From positions 32,941,715 to 33,005,714 of the forward strand of contig CM046453.1 in assembly GCA_025506515.1 (NCBI GenBank): a stretch of 64,000 nt of DNA. The letters run 5' to 3'. Each line of letters opens with the position of its first letter. Position 1 is the stretch's first letter. The translations under genes and the position numbers were made by a program. Source of the DNA: Flaveria trinervia (taxonomy: Eukaryota; Streptophyta; Magnoliopsida; Asterales; Asteraceae). Below the pieces are notes generated by a model. The model was not told the origin of the DNA and ran no database searches. It saw only the letters and a program-made list of their open reading frames with translations. Positions 23,109-32,510 of the stretch are shown here, in pieces.

Positions 23109-24662
23109 CCGTCCAAATCAAGTCTTAACACCAAGTGTGTTTTCACTCAATTCCCCAACCAGACCTCTCATTCTTTCAGGGTTTAGATGATCTTCTCTTA
23201 ATGCCTCATCCCGAAACTCCTTGACTTGCATCATTACGTCAGAGGTCATGATTAGTTGGTATGCTTTCACCCGAATCAGTTCGGGCCTCTCCTTCCGGCT
23301 AAGAGCATCGGCCACCACGTTGGCTTTGCCCGGATGGTAATGGATCTCGTAATCATAATCCTCTATAAGCTCCAACCATCGCCTCTGCCTCATATTCAGG
23401 TCCTTCTGCTCAAAGAAGTACTTTAAGCTCTTGTGGTCGGTGAAGATGGTGCACTTTGTTCCATACAGATAGTGCCTCCAAATCTTTAGTGCACAGACCA
23501 CGACTGCTAGTTCCAAGTCATGAGTAAGGTAGTTGACCTCATGAACCTTCAATTGTCGGGATGCGTAGGCTATAACTTTTCCTCTTTGCATTAACACACA
23601 CCCCAACCCCGAGTAAGAAGCGTCTGAATACACCACCCAATCTTCGCTTCCATCGGGTAATGACAAGACAAGAGCTTGAGTTAACCTCGCCTTCAACTCC
23701 TCGAATGCCTTCTCCTGAGCCTGACCTCATACATACTTTACATCCTTCCGGGTCAACTTAGTCAGTGGAGAAGCAATCTTAGAGAAGTCTTGGATAAATC
23801 TCCTATAGTAGCCCGCCAAACTCAAGAAACTACGAATCTCGGATGGCGTCTTTGGAGACTTCCATTGCGTCACTGCCTTTACCTTAGCCGGGTCCACCAT
23901 AATATCATCGGGATTCACGACATGACCCAAGAACTAAACTTCAGGTAACCAAAACGTGCACTTGGACAATTTTGCATACAACTTCTCCATTCTTAACGTC
24001 TCCAGAACCTCCCGAATGTGACCGACATGCTCAATCTCACTCTTCGAATAAATCAGGATATCGTCAATGAACACAATCACCAATTTATCTAACATTGGAC
24101 CACACACTCGATTCATCAGATCCATAAAATCAGCTGGCGCATTGGTCAATCCAAATGACATAATGAGGAATTCGTAGTGACCGTAGCGCGTGAGAAAAGC
24201 TGTTTTAGGAATGTCCTGCTCCTTCACTTTTAGTTGATAGTAACAAGATCGGAGATCTATCCTCTAAAACCAACTGGCACCTTGGAGCTGATCAAACAGA
24301 TCGTCTACTCTTGGTAGGGGGTATCGGTTCTTCACCGTCAACTTGTTCAACTCTCGGTAGTCAATACACATCCTCATACTACCGTCTTTCTTCTTCACAA
24401 ATAATACCGGAGCACCCCATGGAGAGATACTCGGTCTAATGAACCCCTTATCCAGCAGTTCTTGTAACTGCTCCATTAACTCTTTTATCTCAGTCGGAGC
24501 CAACTGGTATGGTGCCTTGGCAACAGGTTGAGCACCAGGTATCAAGTCAATTTGGAACTCAACCTCGCGATCTGGTGCCACATCGGGTAAGTCTTCCGGG
24601 AATACGTCCGGAAAGTCGCGCACCACTGGTACTTCGGATAATTGCGGTACTAACGCATCCAC
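23109..24662 (-). pseudogene. Element C reverse transcriptase and RNase H
   Basis: RT motifs in order are FPDVFPEDLP, RPSISPWGAPVLFVKKKDGS, MCIDYRELNKLTVKNRYPLP, FGLTNAPADFMDLMNRV and the active site FIDDILIYS. RNase H follows with VVYSDASYSGLGCVLMQ, TDHKSLKYFFEQ and HPGKANVVADALSR. Four single stops break it: after GASWF near 24264, near 23933 (EV before FLGHVV), near 23729 (before GQAQEKAF), and after GVKT near 23118. At least two look like CAG to TAG and TGG to TGA, as expected from deamination of methylated cytosine. Between stops the frame is kept, so decay was mostly by substitution. Confidence 0.9.
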
Positions 24663-25129
24663 ATCTTTTATCTATGCCAAGTAGGCACTACATCCGCGTC
24701 TTATGCACTTTCCCGCCACCGCCATTGAAATCACCCTCGGGATTGTTGTGACGCGATCACCATAAACCGTCACCTCATTTCCGTTAGGCGTTGTCAATCG
24801 GATCATCTTCTTACGACACACGATGTTTGGCTCGTAGGTTGCTAACCAGTCCATCCCTAGTACTACATCAAATCCACCTATGGGTATCACGTGTAACTTA
24901 GGAGCAAACCTATGACCTTCTAGTTCCAGGGCACAGTCCTCTAACCCTCAGTAATTCTAGTGGACTTATCGATAGCAGTTTCTACATTGAATGGTGCACT
25001 GACCTTTCTACTACTAATAAGCAACTTAGCACAGAAAGTAGTGGAAATAAAACTCTTGCTAGCACCATAATCAAACAATAGAGATGCATAAGTTGGTTTG
25101 CTACAAACATACCTGACACGACATCGGGA
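24663..25129 (-). pseudogene. Element C protease region
   Basis: 24890-24672 reads GGFDVVLGMDWLATYEPNIV, the conserved stretch downstream of the catalytic aspartate in gypsy retropepsins. Upstream, 25129-24891 is in broken frames, so the DSG/DTG site itself is not clean. It joins gag to RT. Confidence 0.75.
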
Positions 25130-25760
25130 TCAGCTCTGGCCTACTCCCCGGGTCATGGTGTAAGCTCGGGCACCTGCTCTCTGCCATCCTTCCTCCAGCT
25201 TCTTCTTCACCCCAGAGCTCTCCGCCCTCAGCTTCTTACAGTCCCTGCTCACGTGACCTTCTTCACCACAAGAAAAGCAGCACCTCATATCGCAGTTCTT
25301 CGCTACGTGTCCGGTCCTTCCACATCGGAAACAGACATTGCTCCCCAATCTACATTTCCCGAGGTTCCTGCATCCATACTTATCACACCTGTTCGACCCC
25401 GCAATTCCAGTCGCCATCATTGTGCCAAAACTCTCGTTGCATGGCTTCTTACAGTCTCTAGCGATGTGGCCAGGCTTGCCACACCTAAAGCATACATTCA
25501 TCCCAATCCTGCACTCACCGGTATGCTCCCTTTCACATCTGCCACACTTCCTTATCCTCGCACCGGATGAAGCTACACACCGGTTATGCGTCCTGGCAAC
25601 CTTTTTATATGCAGTGCAATCCCCACGTTCGACCCGCTTTCCGTTGCAGTTCTTGTCATTGCTACCCTCCTTGTTCATTTCCTTTGCGGTCGTCTCCTTT
25701 ACCGCCTTAATTACCTCAGTCACTATACCCGGACGAATCGTCTGCATGGCCCGTTGAACT
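25130..25760 (-). pseudogene. gag: Element C gag nucleocapsid, truncated
   Basis: The gag C-terminus has a basic region and repeated zinc knuckles: a CxxC..H..C module then CFRCGKPGHIARDC, CFRCGRTGHVAKNC and CFSCGEEGHVSRDC. Nucleocapsids bind element RNA for packaging. The first codons of the apparent ORF (from 25768) belong to LTR D, so the true gag sequence ends at 25760, where D begins. A decayed relative of the same nucleocapsid is in element H at 62588-62806. Confidence 0.9.
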
Positions 25761-28310
25761 TGTGACATCCGTCACCTTAAGGTCCGTCGAACGACATAAA
25801 TAAGCATAGAATTATTTTAATTATTCTTCCTTTTCTTCGTGAACTCCAGCTTTAAGGAATCATGTCTGCTTTATTTTCCCTTGTGCCTGTACTTCTTCTG
25901 AGAACGTGTGATAAGCATAAACCTTTTATAAATTTCATCACCATTACCACCAAATATATCATTTTTAATTTCAACCATTGTCATTAATAAAACCATTTTA
26001 GACTATCAATTACCATTAAACATGCTTTTAATATAACGAACATTTTAAGGTCGTAATCAACCGAAAAATTTTTTGGGGAACTCGAGGGTTAAGTGCAGGG
26101 ACTAAACTCGCCATTTTGCAAACTTGGGTTGGGTGTATAAGCACATACTCCAGCCCTTAATCTCATTTCATCTTCATCTTCTTCATCCTCTTCACCTTCT
26201 TCTTCATATCTTCTTCATTCTAGCACCAAATCCACCCGCTTGGTCTTGTTCTTGTCGTCTAGACTCCATCTACGGCCTAGTCTACTCTATTCTAGCAGGT
26301 AGACGACCTTGGTTGTCCCTTTCCTTGCTTATTCACGGCTGTCCAAACTAGGGTTTCGGGTGTTTGGGTTCAACTCGAACACATGAGGTCGTGTGGGTGC
26401 GTGTGAGGTCTTTCTGGTTGTGTTTCATTTTTTTGTATGTTTGTAGTGTGTTTCTGGAAGTCCTTGTTGTGTACAACCCGTGCTCGGACTGCACTTATGC
26501 AGTCGCGAACTTGCAGTTCAGGCGACTGGGTCTGTCATGCGACTGAGCCGTGCGAATGGGTGAGTCGTGCGACTGAGTCATGCGATTGTGTATTTCGGGC
26601 GACTGAATCGTGCGACTAGGGATGTCATGCGACTGAGTTGTGTGATCGAATGAATGTGTGTGCGAATGAGTCAATGCGGATGAGTGTGTGTGCGATTGAG
26701 TCAGGTGACCGACTAAATGTATGTGATCGTGCGTGTTTCACACGACTGGAGTCCAATCGCACGAATGAAGGTTCAATCGCACGAAAGTAGCTAGTTCGCA
26801 CGATTGATGGTTGATTCGTGCGCATCGAGGTTGGGTCGTGTGAATGTGTGTTTTGTGGTACGACTGAATGCCAGTCATGCGAATGAAGACTTAATCATAC
26901 GAATGAAGCTGATTCGTACGATAGAAGGTTGATTCGTACGGATGGAGTGTTGAGTCGAGCGTCTGGTCCTGTTGTGTGACTGATGATGTTGAGTGTGAAT
27001 TTCCCCTTGAACGTCTGATGATGATAAGGTAACATCAGTAAAAGTGTCATTGCTTGACCACAAAGATTAGAGTCAATGCTATCAACATGCACATACTATT
27101 TCAATTGAAATCAACCTAACATTTTACAATTATCGACAACCCATTTGGAACTACAAATACTTAACAAGTGCTATCTTTCATAACAATGAGATCTTTACAG
27201 GATGTCATAAGCGATGAAAACTACTCTTAGTACTTGGATCTACATAAGATCTGATGCGTGTGTCCGCTTGTGTGTGTGCTAGCCACGACCCCGATACAAC
27301 CCGAACCGACCAAACATTACTATACGCTTTATACACGTCATTAATGCTTAACAATAACTGTCAATAGGTGTTGATCGTTCATTGCATTCAACTGTTGCGA
27401 ATCTTGATCATTCATACTTACCACTTAACATGTGAGTTTCGTGGCCCCTTTTGTGCTTATACTACTTTGCAAACAATTACAAACATGGGGGAGAAGTATG
27501 CTCGCCCATTTTCTATGTTGTACAACATACATACAATTTACATACTTAGAATCAACGTGCTACTGTTTTGTGGGTACTTATCTGATACATGCTTGAGTCT
27601 GCTTTGTGGTTCTTTCTTACAACCATTTAATTCCAGTGTGGAACCGACGGTTAGGTATTTGTAGTACTATTGTGTTGACACCCCCACCCTCGTATTGGTA
27701 TACTAGTTAGTACCAACAAAAGCCAGGAACGGGCCTTGGGTGAATATATTCCGACAAGATTCTTTGTGTACGTCATTAGGTTTGGTTGTAAAGCTCTTGT
27801 CATGTGATTTTGCTTACTTATAACTGTATGCACGGTATTCTGCAACAACTTTATACAACATCAATTACTTATTTACTTTAAACCTGCGAACTCACCAACA
27901 ATTTTGTTGACCATTTTGAGCATATCTTTTCAGGTGATCATGCTAGCTGAGGTTCTAGGTGTGCTGCCTTAGTGGAGACCCTAGGATGCATTTTTCGGGC
28001 TAAACTTGTCATTTTGAAAACAATTGTTGTATCTATTTCAAACAACATTATACTTTGTAACTTGTTCCCGGGTTGTGGGAATTGCATACAATGTTATCAT
28101 CTATGTATTATGATTTATGTATCATGTCTATGCTTATGGCTATGTTGTCGTGAATACTGACTAAACACGACACAAGTCCCCTTGTTGTCGGGTGTTGTCA
28201 TGACACGCTTGTCATCACTGTTATTATTGCATCTCTATCGCTTACCATGTGTTATGACGATTCCCGTCTCGTTACATCCCCGTGTTTCCGCTCTTAGCGG
28301 GGGTGTGACA
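25761..28310 (+). repeat. LTR of element D, 2.55 kb
   Basis: It begins TGTGACATCCGTCACC and ends GGGGTGTGACA, so the ends are near inverted repeats of each other. The end lies 3 bp before TGGTATCAGAGCC. A TATA-like GTGTATAAGC is near 26131. A dense array of palindromic CGTGCGA words lies at 26475-26995. The rest has no recognised ORF. Confidence 0.85.
26475..26995 (+). repeat. Palindromic CGTGCGA words in LTR D
   Basis: About 500 bp are densely packed with words such as GAGTCGTGCGACTGAGTC, AATCGTGCGACT, AATCGCACGAATGA and TTCGTACGGATGG. Most are near-perfect inverted repeats around TG or TA. The same words occur in copia element F. Confidence 0.85.
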
Positions 28311-28313
28311 GAC

Positions 28314-28327
28314 TGGTATCAGAGCCA
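28314..28327 (+). other. Primer-binding site of element D
   Basis: TGGTATCAGAGCCA, three bases after the LTR end, matches the plant initiator tRNA-Met 3' end complement. It sets the strand of D as plus. Confidence 0.9.
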
Positions 28328-28375
28328 TTGGTTATAGAGAATTAGGCAATACACTTGACCTAGACTATAACCTAG

Positions 28376-28475
28376 NNNNNNNNNNNNNNNNNNNNNNNNN
28401 NNNNNNNNNNNNNNNNNNNNNNNNNNNNNNNNNNNNNNNNNNNNNNNNNNNNNNNNNNNNNNNNNNNNNNNNNNN
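28376..28475. other. Scaffold gap of exactly 100 N
   Basis: One hundred N in a row, the conventional placeholder for a gap of unknown size. The body of element D and the rest of element C are presumably lost here, so left and right of the gap may be far apart. Confidence 0.98.
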
Positions 28476-28925
28476 TACGCTGGGAGTGAATGAGTCTTCG
28501 AGAGTAATTGCTTATGAATGGGGGGATATCGATAGCATACACCGTATCCGAGTCGTGAGATGCGAAACCGTACATTCTTTATAATTATAATTAATAATTA
28601 AAATTAATATTATATATTAATTGGAAATTCAGGTTGTTCGAAAACTTAATTACTTATTCTCTGCATTACCGTGTTGCTGTGCATTTGAGGGGAGTTCTGA
28701 GCCCCACTTTCATATTATACTCTTTTTTGGGGGAGAGAAACATGTTGTTTTCATAAACGTACAATGCTTTAGATTAGTAATGCTGAATATACTGGTTTAC
28801 TGTTGTGATACCAATATGCCTCATCGGACCTTTAATATGGTATTTGCGAGGTGATTGTTAGTAGATCTACTGGGTTTGACAAACCCCACCCGAGCTAGTC
28901 GCGCTAGCTTGACTGGAGGTCAAAC
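28476..28925. other. Unassigned sequence right of the gap
   Basis: I see no recognisable gene or repeat. It contains an AT-rich stretch (28580-28620) and a GGGGGAGAGAA purine run near 28729, which could be an unrelated remnant. Confidence 0.4.
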
Positions 28926-30240
28926 GGGTGAATTGTAACACTAGGTTTTTTCTCAAGCAAAAATCTAAAATTCAATGGTTGGCCAAGGGTGATTGTAACA
29001 CTAAGTTTTTTCATAATGTTGTAAAGTCCAGGATCCATAAGAATCGCATTCAGACTATCATGGATGTGCATGGGAAAATGCATGAGGGTCCGAATGTGGC
29101 TAAGCTTTTGTGGATTATTATGAGGCGTTTCTTGGTTCACAATTTCCTACCGGTTCTAATGTGTCTATGTTTGACTATTGTAAACTTTGGACATGAATGT
29201 AGCCAAGGACATGATTAAGGAAGTGACAATGGAGGAGATTAGGAAAGCTATGTTCTCGATAGATGATAATAAGGCTCCAGGCCCTAACGGGTATACATTG
29301 GCTTTTTTTTAAAGGTCTTGGGGTGTTATGAGGAGGGATGTTTCAAAAGCCATAAAGGATTTCTTTGTCACCGGTAAGCTCCTTGAGGAAATTAATCACA
29401 CTATCCTTGCTTTGGTCCCCAAAAGTAATGAGCCCCTCTTGGATTGTTGACTTCAGGCCTATTGCTTGTTGTAATGTATTGTATAAATGCATTACTAAGA
29501 TTATTGCAGAATGGATTAAGGAAGGCCTGAAGGATATTGTTAGTATTAACCAATCAGCTTTCATACCAGGTAGACGGATTTCTAATAACATTTTGCTCAC
29601 ACAAGAAATTCTGAATAAATACCATGGTTCAAAGGGCCCGCCTAGATGTGCTTTCAAAATAGATATTCAAAAAGCATATGATACGGTGAGTTGGTCATTC
29701 CTTCAAGATGTTCAAAAAGGGTTTGGTTTTCATACTAAAATGGTGCAATGGATAATGGTGTGTGTGTCCACTCCCTCTTTTTCCATAGCTATTAATTGAC
29801 AACTTCATGGGTATTTCAAAGGGAACGTGGGCTAAGACAAGGTGATCCTCTCTCGCCTTATCTTTTCACGCTTGTTATGGAGGTTCTCATATTGATTCTT
29901 GATCATACAGTAAGAGTTGACACTCGGTTTAGGTTCCATCATTTATGTGAGAAACAAGGTTAGTTAACTTATGTTTTGCAAATGATCTTTTCTTATTTTC
30001 TAGAGGTGATCTAAATCGGTTGCTACTCTTATGGAGGGTTTGAAAGACTTCCAAAACAAGTCAGGACTAATACCAAGTATCCCGAAGAGTATGGTTTTTT
30101 TGCAATGTTCCTACCTATGTTAAAGATGGGATTCTCTTGATTATGCCATTTGCAGAAGGGTCTCTTCCAGTACGGTATTTGGGAGTTCCTCTAATCTCTT
30201 CTAGATTAAGTCGCATGATTGTCATATTCTTATCGAAAGG
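28926..30240 (+). pseudogene. LINE reverse transcriptase, decayed
   Basis: Motifs in order are FLKQKSKIQWLAKGDCNTKF, the IDDNKAPGPNGYT region (near 29262), DFRPIACCNVLYKCITKII, NQSAFIPGRRISNNILLTQE, CAFKIDIQKAYDTVSWSFL and RGLRQGDPLSPYLFTLVMEV (near 29826). The catalytic box, usually (F/Y)ADD, reads FAND near 29975, so one active-site aspartate is lost. At least five frame changes or stops separate these pieces. The enzyme would prime cDNA synthesis at nicked target DNA in an active copy. Confidence 0.85.
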
Positions 30241-31500
30241 ATGGAGTCTAAAATCAAGAATTGGAGGAATAGGTTCCTATCTTTTGCAGGAAGATGTCAA
30301 CTTATAATTTTAGTTCTTTCCTCCTTACATGTTTATTGGGCCTCGATTTTTCTATTACCCACTAATATCATCTTGAAACTTGAATGGTTGATCAGGCGTT
30401 TCCTTTGGTGCCAGGGTCCTACGGATAGAGGAAAAGCTAAAGTTTCATGGAAGGCTACTTGCCTCCCGAAGCATGAAGGAGGGTTAGGTATCCGCAGGAT
30501 TGAGGATATGAATGTTGCCTTAATGGCATTTCATGTCTGGAGTATTCTGTCTCAACGTGCGTCATTATGGGTTGAATGGATTTACTAGAATCGGATAAGA
30601 GGTAAGAATTTTTAGCTACTTAAAGCTTCATCCTCTTGTTCTTGGAGTTGGAGGAAGCTGCTAAGTTTACGTTCCTTTCTTCGTCCTTTCCTATATAAAT
30701 CCATGGGTAATGGTTGTAACACGTTGGCATGGTATGATAATTGGAGTACCATTGGGCCTTTTCAGAATTTTATTCCCCATCAGGCCATTTATAATGCAGG
30801 ATACTTGATTAATACTAAAGTTCCAGATCTTTGCTCTGATGGTTCTTGTGGTTGGCCAGAAGCATGGTTTGATTTATTTCGTGTATTAAATGGTTTACAA
30901 GTGCCAACATTCACCCACACGGTTGATAAGTAATATGGAAATATGAGGATAAGTTGTATGGCTTCTCTACTTTTGTTGTATGGGATTCGGTTCGTTGCAG
31001 GGGTCCTATAGTTGACTGGTCTAAATGCATTTGGTTTCCCCAATGCATCCCAAGACATGCATTTATCTTGTGGTTAGTGGTAAGGGAGAAGTTATTAACG
31101 TAAGTTAGGATTTTGAAATGGAATCCATGTAATAGGGAAACATGAATATGATGTGTTGCCTTCTATGTAACTCAGATGATGACTCTCATCCCCATTTGTT
31201 CTTTGAGTGCGATTACTCTTCACAGATATGGAATTTGGTTAAGGGTAAGGGGTTTATGCAACATAGTTCTCAGTCATTGCAAGATATCATTCACTGCATT
31301 CGATCAAACTCTAAAAATCTTCCGGTTATCATTCAGAAACTAGTAGTGTCAGCTATGGTATATTTTGTATGATAGGAACGAAATAAAAGAACATTTGATA
31401 ACAGCAATCGTTCTCCTGCAGTATTGTGTGATACCACCTAGCTACTGTTTAGCTGAGACTAATGGGTCTCAAATTCAAGAATAATGTGAGAGTTTGATGT
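30241..31500 (+). pseudogene. LINE C-terminal region with zf-RVT domain
   Basis: 30241-30588 reads NWRNRFLSFAGRCQLI and FLWCQGPTDRGKAKVSW, the plant LINE segment after RT. 30703-30933 (GNGCNTLAWYDNW) and 30960-31372 (WFPQCIPRHAFILWL, then CCLLCNSDDDSHPHLFFECD) are the zf-RVT zinc-binding domain. Frames are broken by several stops. The tail near 31450 still reads like the usual LINE ending. Confidence 0.85.
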
Positions 31501-31749
31501 ATCCTGGCCATGTGAAATGTGGTTAGTTTAACTATATCGGATGATGGAGGCTAAAGTCCAAGACAAATGATTACTTCTATAGACTTTGGTTCTTTTGACA
31601 TTGTTTGTTTACAGTAATTTTTGGTTTATTGTTCTTTGGATTAGTTTGCTTGTTTACATATATTCGGGGATGCCCAATATAAGAATTAGTGTAGAATCCA
31701 TCTACACTACTTCATTATAGTCGGTTTTTATAATACAAATATCACCGAG

Positions 31750-31754
31750 GAAAC
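31750..31754. other. Target-site duplication of element F, left
   Basis: GAAAC directly precedes the TGTTAGG start of the left LTR. The same GAAAC follows the right LTR at 58358-58362. A perfect 5-bp duplication proves that the two LTRs bound one insertion. Confidence 0.9.
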
Positions 31755-32017
31755 TGTTAGGACGTTGTATTTTAATGAAATACCAAATGATTAACGTAAA
31801 CCAAACCAAATAGTGCAGAATCCTATTTGATTGGCGATCCAATCAGTGAGAACGCACGTAGAATCAATAAAGTATTGAATCAAACGTTAAGAATCGATTG
31901 GTAATCGATCTACTGCGTTCTATGAAGTTGGAGTATCAACTTGGAGGTTTCTTGACGGCTAGGGTACGTCGGGAGTCGAAATCGAAAAAATCTCTAGTTT
32001 TTCCACGAATTGGGTTG

Positions 32018-32025
32018 TATTTATA
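32018..32025 (-). promoter_or_regulatory. TATA box of element F LTR
   Basis: The minus strand reads CTATAAATACAACCC. The same box is at 57892-57899 in the 5' LTR. It lies 14 bp downstream (minus strand) of the palindromic word cluster. Confidence 0.7.
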
Positions 32026-32038
32026 GTTTAGTATTGTT

Positions 32039-32262
32039 CATTCGTGCGACCCAACCATTAGTATGGTTCAGTCGTGCGATTGAACCATGCGGTTGATTCA
32101 TCCGCACAATTGAGTGTTCAGTCGTGCGATTGAGCCAATCTTATGTTACAATCATACGACTGATCCAATCTCCTGGTTCAGTCGTGCGACTGAGTCATTC
32201 GTATGAAGTTATTCATGCGTATGGTCCATTCGCATGGGTCATTCGTATGAGAACTTCATTTT
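32039..32262 (-). repeat. Palindromic word cluster in F LTR (U3)
   Basis: Words such as TTCAGTCGTGCGACTGAGTC, TTCAGTCGTGCGATTGA and CATTCGTATGA are spaced about 25-40 bp apart, each an inverted repeat around TG or TA. The cluster is repeated in the 5' LTR at about 57913-58125, in the leader and in the spacer before the third ORF. Confidence 0.85.
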
Positions 32263-32485
32263 GTTAAGTTTGAATGTATTAATTAATATAACATTATGTG
32301 TAACAATTCAAACAACCACAAACCTAATTAACCAATTCAACATTGACTCATTAATGAAATATTAAACATTATAAATAACAAACAAACAATATAATTTCAT
32401 TAATCATTCCAAACATTACCTCAAAATTAAACACACAAGATCTATTACATTCATATCATGATCTAGGGACATACATGTATCAACA

Positions 32486-32500
32486 AACTCCCCCTTGGGC
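32486..32500 (-). other. Polypurine tract of element F
   Basis: The minus strand reads CCCAAGGGGGAGTT directly before the TGTTGATAC start of the 3' LTR. Element E has the similar GGGGGAGTT at 50876-50884. Confidence 0.9.
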
Positions 32501-32510
32501 CTAGATCTCT

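Larger units (their letters stand above)
19513..25760 (-). mobile_element. Element C: Ty3/gypsy chromovirus, gag truncated
   Basis: Reading the minus strand: partial gag with zinc knuckles, protease, RT, RNase H, integrase, chromodomain, polypurine tract, 3' LTR. The order RT-RH-IN and the C-terminal chromodomain identify a Ty3/gypsy chromovirus; Tekay/Del-like is most likely. The 5' LTR and most of gag are missing because the LTR of element D starts at 25761. Coding carries several single stops in otherwise aligned frames. Confidence 0.9.
25761..28375 (+). mobile_element. Element D: LTR, PBS and start of leader, cut by gap
   Basis: A full LTR (25761-28310) is followed by a primer-binding site and 48 bp of leader before a 100-N gap. 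It is inserted in the gag of element C. The internal region and other LTR are not in the window. The family is probably Ty3/gypsy by LTR length and TGTGACA termini, but no coding part confirms it. Confidence 0.75.
28926..31690 (+). mobile_element. 5'-truncated LINE retrotransposon
   Basis: A plant LINE that starts near the N-terminal end of RT (FLKQKSKIQWLAKGDCNTKFF) and runs to the RT-associated zinc domain. The endonuclease ORF is absent, as expected for 5' truncation. Coding is broken by many stops and shifts. A short direct duplication (GGGTGA(A)TTGTAACACTA) is at 28927 and 28989. No poly-A tail or target duplication is obvious; the 3' edge is uncertain. Confidence 0.85.
31755..32485 (-). 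repeat. 3' LTR of element F
   Basis: 731 bp, TGTTAGG at the left edge and TATCAACA at the right, next to the polypurine tract. On the minus strand U3 contains a cluster of palindromic words (32039-32262) and then a TATA box (32018-32025, reads TATAAATA). Confidence 0.95.

Noticed and set aside
28314..28327. tRNA-like sequence at primer-binding sites as tRNA genes
   Set aside because: Only the 12-18 nt complementary to the tRNA 3' end is present, next to LTR ends; no cloverleaf.
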